Positions 59,311-64,000 of a stretch of DNA of 64,000 bases are shown piece after piece. Origin of the DNA: JBFAPK01 sp040676675. Its GTDB lineage: Bacteria > Actinomycetota > Actinomycetes > Mycobacteriales > Micromonosporaceae. Location of the stretch: contig NZ_JBFAPK010000005.1 of NCBI RefSeq assembly GCF_040676675.1, forward strand, positions 197,960-261,959. The letters are read 5' to 3'. Under the pieces are notes generated by a model. The model was not told the DNA's origin. It saw nothing but the letters and a program-made list of their open reading frames with translations, and ran no database searches. The position numbers and the translations under genes were made by a program. Position 1 is the first letter of the stretch. Every line of letters begins with the position of its first letter.

Positions 59311-59453
59311 TGCCGATCAATGCCGGCCTGCGTCGGGCCCAGGCGACGACCGGCTGCGTTGTCGATTCGTCCGGATACAACACCGGTATCCGGACGAACC
59401 TCCGCCTTGCCTGACCGCCGCCTGAATCCCGCCTCGGCTCGGCATGATCGGCG
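59311..59453. repeat. MITE-like structured repeat, copy 2
   Basis: The interior (about 59326-59435) matches the 21262-21424 element, including the palindrome CGTCCGGATAC-AACACCG-GTATCCGGACG (59368-59396), which is perfect here. The ends form a different inverted pair (GCCGATCAATGCC and GGCATGATCGGC). No transposase. Confidence 0.75.
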
Positions 59454-59515
59454 ATGATCCACCGGACGTCGCCGCCGGCGCACCGCGCTCTCGCGCCCAT
59501 GGCAGGCTGCCCGGC

Positions 59516-60496
59516 ATGGGACACACGCCGATCGGAGTCATGTACCGCTGCGACACCCCGCCCGAGAACCTGCCCGCGTACGCCCGGCTGGTCGAGCGGT
59601 TGGGCTACGACGAGCTCTGGGTGGTCGAGGACTGCTTCTTCGCCGGGGCGGTCTCCGCCGCCGCGATCGCCGCCGCCAGCACCGAGAACCTGACCGTCGG
59701 CATCGGCATCCTGCCCGCCGCGTTCCGCAACCCGGCCCTGGCGGCGATGGAGGTGGCGAACCTGGTGCGTACCTTTCCCGGCCGTATCCTGCCCGGCTTC
59801 GGGCACGGCATGCCCGACTGGGTACGCCAGGTGGGCGCCGACCACCCCTCACCGCTGGCCGTGCTCGGCGAGACGGTCACCGCGGTCCGTGCCCTGCTCG
59901 CCGGCGAGACCGTCACGGTCGACGGCCGGTACGCCCGCCTCGCCGGGGTCGCCCTGGAGTTCCCGCCGGCGCAGCCGCCGCCGGTCTACACGGGCGTACG
60001 CAACGAGCGGTCGCTGCGCCTCTCCGGCCGGCTGGCCGACGGCACCATTCTGGCCGAGTGCGCCGGACCGGCCCAGATCCGCTGGGCGCGGGGCCTGATC
60101 GACGAGGGCCGACGGGAGGCGGGCCGCACCGACCCGCACCGGCTGACCGTCTACACCCACCTGGACCTCGACGCCGCTCCGACCAGCGCGCGGCGCGAGA
60201 TCGCCGCCCGGCTGCTCGACGGCCCGCCGCTCTCCCCCGCCGACGGGGACCTGGCGGCCGAGATCGCCGCGCTGCTGGCCCGGTCACCCGACCTGGCCGC
60301 CCTCGCCGCCGCGCTGCCCGAGCACTACCTGGACCGCTTCGCCGTCGCCGGTACCTCGGACCGCTGCGCCGCCGCCGCGACCGCGCTACTGGAGGCCGGA
60401 GCCGACGCACTCGTCCTGATCCCCCCGCGCGACCCCCAGCTCGCGGTCACCCAGATCACCCTCGCCGCCGAGTCCCTACTCCCCCGCCTCCGCTGA
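59516..60496 (+). CDS. LLM-class flavin-dependent oxidoreductase (F420 type likely)
   Basis: A 326-residue TIM-barrel protein: YARLVERLGYDELWVVEDCF, TVGIGILPAAFRNPALAAME, ILPGFGHGMPDWVRQVGA and PVYTGVRNERSLRLSGRLADG. The last regions match F420-binding members such as methylene-tetrahydromethanopterin reductase relatives. The substrate is unknown. ATG 59516 is the best start in frame. Confidence 0.88.
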   Translation: MGHTPIGVMYRCDTPPENLPAYARLVERLGYDELWVVEDCFFAGAVSAAAIAAASTENLTVGIGILPAAFRNPALAAMEVANLVRTFPGRILPGFGHGMPDWVRQVGADHPSPLAVLGETVTAVRALLAGETVTVDGRYARLAGVALEFPPAQPPPVYTGVRNERSLRLSGRLADGTILAECAGPAQIRWARGLIDEGRREAGRTDPHRLTVYTHLDLDAAPTSARREIAARLLDGPPLSPADGDLAAEIAALLARSPDLAALAAALPEHYLDRFAVAGTSDRCAAAATALLEAGADALVLIPPRDPQLAVTQITLAAESLLPRLR

Positions 60497-60608
60497 CCCG
60501 ACGACAAACGCACACCCGGGCGCGCCGACCGGAGCACCCGCCCGAGGCGTCACCACCGAGGCCGTACACAAACCCAGCCGAAAGGGGCGCGACCAGCCGG
60601 CGCACGAC

Positions 60609-60682
60609 GGGGTTGGGGGCGGGATCGCCCACGACGGGATCAAGCCTGACCGCCCAGAGTGGGCGATCCCGCCCCCAACCCC
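60609..60682. terminator. Long perfect inverted repeat between convergent genes
   Basis: Perfect 23-bp arms (60609-60631 and 60660-60682, core TTGGGGGCGGGATCGCCC) with a 28-nt spacer, between genes ending at 60496 and 60701. Likely a bidirectional terminator. Confidence 0.8.
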
Positions 60683-60700
60683 TCAACCGCAACCGAGATC

Positions 60701-61564
60701 TCAGGCAGCCCGAGCCGCGAACCGATCACCGACCCGCTCGACCGAGAGCGGAATCCCGAACGTCTCCGACAGGTGCTCACCCGTGATCGTCTCGCCGATC
60801 AGCCCCTGCGCCACGATCCCGCCGTCCCGCAACAGCAGGGCGTGGGTGAATCCCGGCGGGATCTCCTCGACGTGGTGGGTGACCAGCACCATCGCGGGCG
60901 CGTCCGGGTCGCGCGCCAGCCGGGCGAGCCGGCCGACCAGGTCCTCCCGGCCGCCCAGGTCCAGCCCGGCCGCCGGCTCGTCGAGCAGCAGCAGCTCCGG
61001 GTCGGTCATCAGCGCGCGGGCGATCTGCACCCGCTTGCGCTCTCCCTCGGAGAGGGTCCCGTACGACCGTTGGGCGAGCGCGCCCGCTCCGAGCTGCTCC
61101 AGCAGCCCGGCGGCGCGCGCCTCGTCGATCGGGTCGTAGCTCTCCCGCCAGCGGCCGACGACGGACCACGCGGCGGTCACCACGACGTCGAGGACGCGCT
61201 CGTCGGCGGGGATCCGCTCGGCGAGCGCGGCCGTGGTGAGCCCGATCCGGGTACGCAGCTCGTTGACGTCGGTACGGCCGAGCCGCTCGCCGAGCACCCG
61301 GGCGGTGCCGGTGGTCGGGTACAGCCGCCCGGAGGCGAGGTTCAGCATGGTGGTCTTGCCGGCCCCGTTCGGACCGAGCACCACCCAGCGTTCGTCCAGC
61401 TCCACCCGCCAGCTCACCTGGCGCAAGAGGTGCGTACCGGAGCGGACCACATCGACCCCTGCCAGGTCGATCACCAGATCGTCGTGCACGGGGGCCGGAG
61501 TCGGGCCGGCACCAACAACGGCGCCGGACTCGGCGACGACATCGCGGACGAGGTCAGTAGGCAC
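60701..61564 (-). CDS. ABC transporter ATP-binding protein (stand-alone)
   Basis: A 287-residue ATPase: Walker A GPNGAGKTT, signature LSEGERKRVQIA, Walker B LLLLDEPAAGLD. The core starts at DLVIDLAGVDVVRSGTHLLR, which is typical of the ferric/molybdate-like stand-alone class. No permease is adjacent on this strand. GTG 61564 is chosen; upstream in-frame codons lack signals. Confidence 0.9.
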   Translation of the reverse strand: MPTDLVRDVVAESGAVVGAGPTPAPVHDDLVIDLAGVDVVRSGTHLLRQVSWRVELDERWVVLGPNGAGKTTMLNLASGRLYPTTGTARVLGERLGRTDVNELRTRIGLTTAALAERIPADERVLDVVVTAAWSVVGRWRESYDPIDEARAAGLLEQLGAGALAQRSYGTLSEGERKRVQIARALMTDPELLLLDEPAAGLDLGGREDLVGRLARLARDPDAPAMVLVTHHVEEIPPGFTHALLLRDGGIVAQGLIGETITGEHLSETFGIPLSVERVGDRFAARAA

Positions 61565-61791
61565 CCGCCCATCCAACCACGCAGCCGCGCCGCGCCCCCC
61601 ACGGCCGCCGTGCTCCCCGTAGGGTTGGATTCCGTGTCTTTGATCACGCATCGAGCGGCCGTGCGCGGGGCACGCCGGCCCGCTCCCGGTTCCCGGAGCC
61701 GTCCCGTGACCGTGCGAACCCGACTCCGGCCGCCCGTGGGCGCCCGGACCAGACGGCGGTGGCGGCTCGGGACGTCGGTGGAGGTCGGGGC

Positions 61792-62874
61792 GTGACGGCG
61801 GTCATCGAGATCGAGGGGCTCCGGAAGAGCTTCGGCACCGGCCGCCGCGGTCGCCACCACGCGCTCGACGGGTTCGACATGCTGGTCGAGTCCGGGCAGG
61901 TGCACGGCTTCCTCGGGCCGAACGGCTCCGGCAAGACCACCACCCTGCGTACCCTGCTCGGCCTGGTGCGGGCGGACGCGGGCCGGATGCGGGTGTTCGG
62001 CGAACCGGCGCCGGAGCGGCTGCCGGCGGTCGCCGGGCGGATCGGCGCGATCGTGGAGAGTCCGCAGTTCTTCGGCAACTTCACCGCCCGTCGCACGCTG
62101 CGGCTGCTCGCGCTCGCCGAGGGGATTCCGAACGGGCGGGTGGACGGCGTCCTCACCCAGGTGGGCCTGCGCGACCGCGCCGAGGAACCGGTGCGGGGCT
62201 ACTCGCTCGGCATGAAGCAGCGTCTCGCGGTCGCCTCCGCGTTGCTCAAGGAGCCGGAGCTGCTGATACTGGACGAGCCGGCGAACGGGCTCGACCCGGC
62301 GGGCATCCGGGAGATGCGCGACCTGGTCCGCGACCTGGCCGCCGTGGGCGTGACGGTGCTGGTCTCCAGTCACATCCTGGCCGAGATCCAGCTGATCTGC
62401 GATCACGTGACGATCATTTCGCGGGGACGCCGGGCCGCCAGCGGACCGGTGCACGAGGTGCTGGCCGGGTGGGACCGCAGCGAGTACCAGGTCCGCGTCG
62501 ACGACCAGGAGCGGGCCGCCGAGCTGCTGGCCGAGGCCGGTCTGCCGGTCACCATCCACCCGGACCACCTCGTCGTCTCGGGCGTCGAGGACGGGGCCCG
62601 GGTGACGCAGTTGCTCGGCGCCGCCCAGCTCTGGGTACGCGAACTGCGCCCGCTCAGTCCGGACCTGGAGACGGTCTTCCTCGAGCTGACCGGCACCACG
62701 CCGCAGCGCGACGTGCCGCGCCAGGTGGGCGGGTCGGTGCGGCCCGGCGGCGAGGGGCCCGACGTGATCGAGCTGGGCCCGGTGGGCGGCCCGGATCCCC
62801 GGGTCGGGGACGGATCCGACGAGCGCGTGGCGGCGGACGCCGCGGCGCGGCACGAAGCGGGGGTCGAGGCGTGA
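61792..62874 (+). CDS. ABC-2 exporter ATPase
   Basis: A 360-residue ATPase: Walker A GPNGSGKTT, signature YSLGMKQRLAVA, Walker B LLILDEPANGLDP. A C-terminal extension of ~50 charged, low-complexity residues follows the usual domain. GTG 61792 follows GGAGGT. It overlaps the permease gene (GTGA). Confidence 0.92.
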   Translation: MTAVIEIEGLRKSFGTGRRGRHHALDGFDMLVESGQVHGFLGPNGSGKTTTLRTLLGLVRADAGRMRVFGEPAPERLPAVAGRIGAIVESPQFFGNFTARRTLRLLALAEGIPNGRVDGVLTQVGLRDRAEEPVRGYSLGMKQRLAVASALLKEPELLILDEPANGLDPAGIREMRDLVRDLAAVGVTVLVSSHILAEIQLICDHVTIISRGRRAASGPVHEVLAGWDRSEYQVRVDDQERAAELLAEAGLPVTIHPDHLVVSGVEDGARVTQLLGAAQLWVRELRPLSPDLETVFLELTGTTPQRDVPRQVGGSVRPGGEGPDVIELGPVGGPDPRVGDGSDERVAADAAARHEAGVEA

Positions 62875-63887
62875 ACCTGGTACTGGCCGAACTGCTGCGT
62901 CTGGGTGGGCGCCGCTTCGTACAGCTGATGCTGGTGCTGCTGGTCGTCGCGTTCGGGGTGACCATCGCCACCACCATGTCCGGCTCGCACCGGCCCTCCG
63001 GGGACGAGCTGCAGCGGGCCGAGCAGCAGGTGCTGGCCTCCTGGCAGCGGGACCGCAGCGCGTACGAGGGCTGCGTCGACGCCAAGATCCGCGGCAACAA
63101 CGGGGAGGCGCCGGTCGACGGGTCGGAGAGCGGGGCCTATCCGAAGGACTGCGAGAGCATCCGGCCGCTGCGCCGCAGCGTCGCGGACTTCCTGCCGGGG
63201 ATCTTCGTCTTCGACAAGGAGGTCCGGCCCCTGGTCTACTTCCTGATCGGCTTCCTGGTGCTCTTCGGGTTCCTGGTGGCCGCCTCGTACGTCGGCGCCG
63301 ACCTCACCTCGGGCGGGATGACGAACCTGCTGCTCTGGCGGCCCCGGCGGCTGCTGGTCCTCGGCACCAAGCTCGGTACGTTGCTGGGCGGGTTGCTGGT
63401 CCTGTCGGTGCTCGCCACCGTGGTCTACCTCGCCGCGTTCTGGGCGGTGGCCGAGAGCAACGGCCTGCCCGGCCGGGTGGGGGCGGACTTCTGGCGGTGG
63501 CTGTCGCTCAGCGTCGGCCGGGGACTGGTGCTGGTCGTGCTGGCGGCGGTGACCGGTTTCGCGATCGCCACGCTGGGGCGGCACACCGCCGCCGCGCTCG
63601 GTGTCGTGGCCGCGTACGCGGTGGTCTGGGAGGCCGGCGCGCGGATCGTCATGGAGATCGTCGGGGTGCACCGGCTCGACCAGTTCATGCTCTCCACCCA
63701 CGTCAGCGCCTGGATGCAGGGCGAGCTGCGGCTCTGGGACACCACCGAGTGCCTGACCGCCTTCTCCAACAGCTGCGACCCGACGTACACGCTGACCTGG
63801 CGGCCGGCGCTGGTGGTGCTGCTCGGCGTGGCCGGCGCGCTGGCGGCGGCCGCGTTCGCCACCTTCCAGCGCCGCGACCTGGCCTGA
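62871..63887 (+). CDS. ABC-2 exporter permease
   Basis: A 338-residue membrane protein with about six helices. A large first external loop holds paired cysteines (YEGCVDAK and PKDCESI), and another loop near the end has TECLTAFSNSCDPT, suggesting disulfides. It is coupled to the ATPase before it. Substrate unknown. Confidence 0.88.
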   Translation: MNLVLAELLRLGGRRFVQLMLVLLVVAFGVTIATTMSGSHRPSGDELQRAEQQVLASWQRDRSAYEGCVDAKIRGNNGEAPVDGSESGAYPKDCESIRPLRRSVADFLPGIFVFDKEVRPLVYFLIGFLVLFGFLVAASYVGADLTSGGMTNLLLWRPRRLLVLGTKLGTLLGGLLVLSVLATVVYLAAFWAVAESNGLPGRVGADFWRWLSLSVGRGLVLVVLAAVTGFAIATLGRHTAAALGVVAAYAVVWEAGARIVMEIVGVHRLDQFMLSTHVSAWMQGELRLWDTTECLTAFSNSCDPTYTLTWRPALVVLLGVAGALAAAAFATFQRRDLA

Positions 63888-63931
63888 CCGGCGCCGGGTC
63901 CCCCTCGCCCGCCCCGTCGTTGCCCAACCTC

Positions 63932-64000
63932 TCACCGCCGTACGGTCCCGTCCCGGCTGCCGGTGGCGAGGACCATGCCGTCAGGGCCGAACGGCACGCT
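63932..64000 (-). CDS. C-terminal end of a WD40-repeat protein, partial
   Basis: The last 22 codons before the stop at 63932 read SVPFGPDGMVLATGSRDGTV, the start of a WD40 blade. The rest lies outside the window. In actinobacteria such repeats often sit on large signalling proteins. Confidence 0.6.
   Translation of the reverse strand, partial: SVPFGPDGMVLATGSRDGTVRR

Noticed and set aside
1..64000. tRNA or rRNA genes
   Set aside because: No cloverleaf-like sequence with CCA end or conserved rRNA stretch was noticed by eye. A covariance search could still find one.

Overview
This is a high-GC actinobacterial chromosome segment, most like the Micromonosporaceae. The grounds are GC near 70-75% over most of the window, frequent GTG starts, GTGA/ATGA stop-start overlaps, SARP/AfsR-like and XRE-DUF397 regulators, F420-type enzymes, and a block etfB-etfA-cysteine desulfurase-mnmA-MetE-like-ligA whose order I recall from mycobacteria (Rv3029c to Rv3014c). 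No rRNA, tRNA, CRISPR array, prophage or intact transposase was seen.

Layout. 0-10 kb: the end of a GGDEF protein, ligA, an ADP-ribosylglycohydrolase, a MetE-like protein, mnmA, a cysteine desulfurase, etfA and etfB, all on the minus strand. 10-21 kb: a GNAT enzyme, small membrane proteins (DUF202 pair, PLDc_N), a 1,102-residue AfsR-like regulator, a DrrAB-type exporter, an IlvG-like ThDP enzyme and an enoyl-CoA hydratase. 21-31 kb: two DUF6232 paralogues around a PrsW-type protease, a GT1 glycosyltransferase, OsmC, a PEBP lipoprotein, an M48 peptidase that appears to start at ATT, two paralogous Ser/Gly-tailed membrane proteins and an XRE/DUF397 pair. 33-37.7 kb: a lower-GC island with two secreted proteins (DUF1906 and NlpC/P60 heads) that share a 44-residue tandem repeat, interrupted by three assembly gaps, plus a TrmB/LuxR-type regulator.

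38.2-52.4 kb holds a single tightly packed 11-gene minus-strand operon. It encodes a LacI regulator with operator-like palindromes at its head, a binding-protein sugar importer, two different ADP-ribosylglycohydrolases, a PfkB/ribokinase, a TIM-barrel/SUMF1 fusion, an esterase/SBBP protein, a CaiB-type CoA transferase and a CitE-type lyase. The likely theme is uptake and stepwise breakdown of an unknown ribosylated or glycosylated compound, with the remaining acid activated to a CoA thioester and cleaved.

52.6-64 kb: a coiled-coil protein, a three-gene type VII secretion-like substrate operon, an F420-type reductase, YccF, and a truncated alanyl-tRNA-synthetase-like gene. That last gene is preceded by an apparent transcription attenuator: a leaderless, alanine-codon-rich leader peptide followed by an intrinsic terminator. 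Then come a second ribokinase, an LLM-class flavin enzyme, ABC transporter genes and the tail of a WD40 protein. Several palindromic or dispersed repeat families lie between genes, often just past 3' ends.
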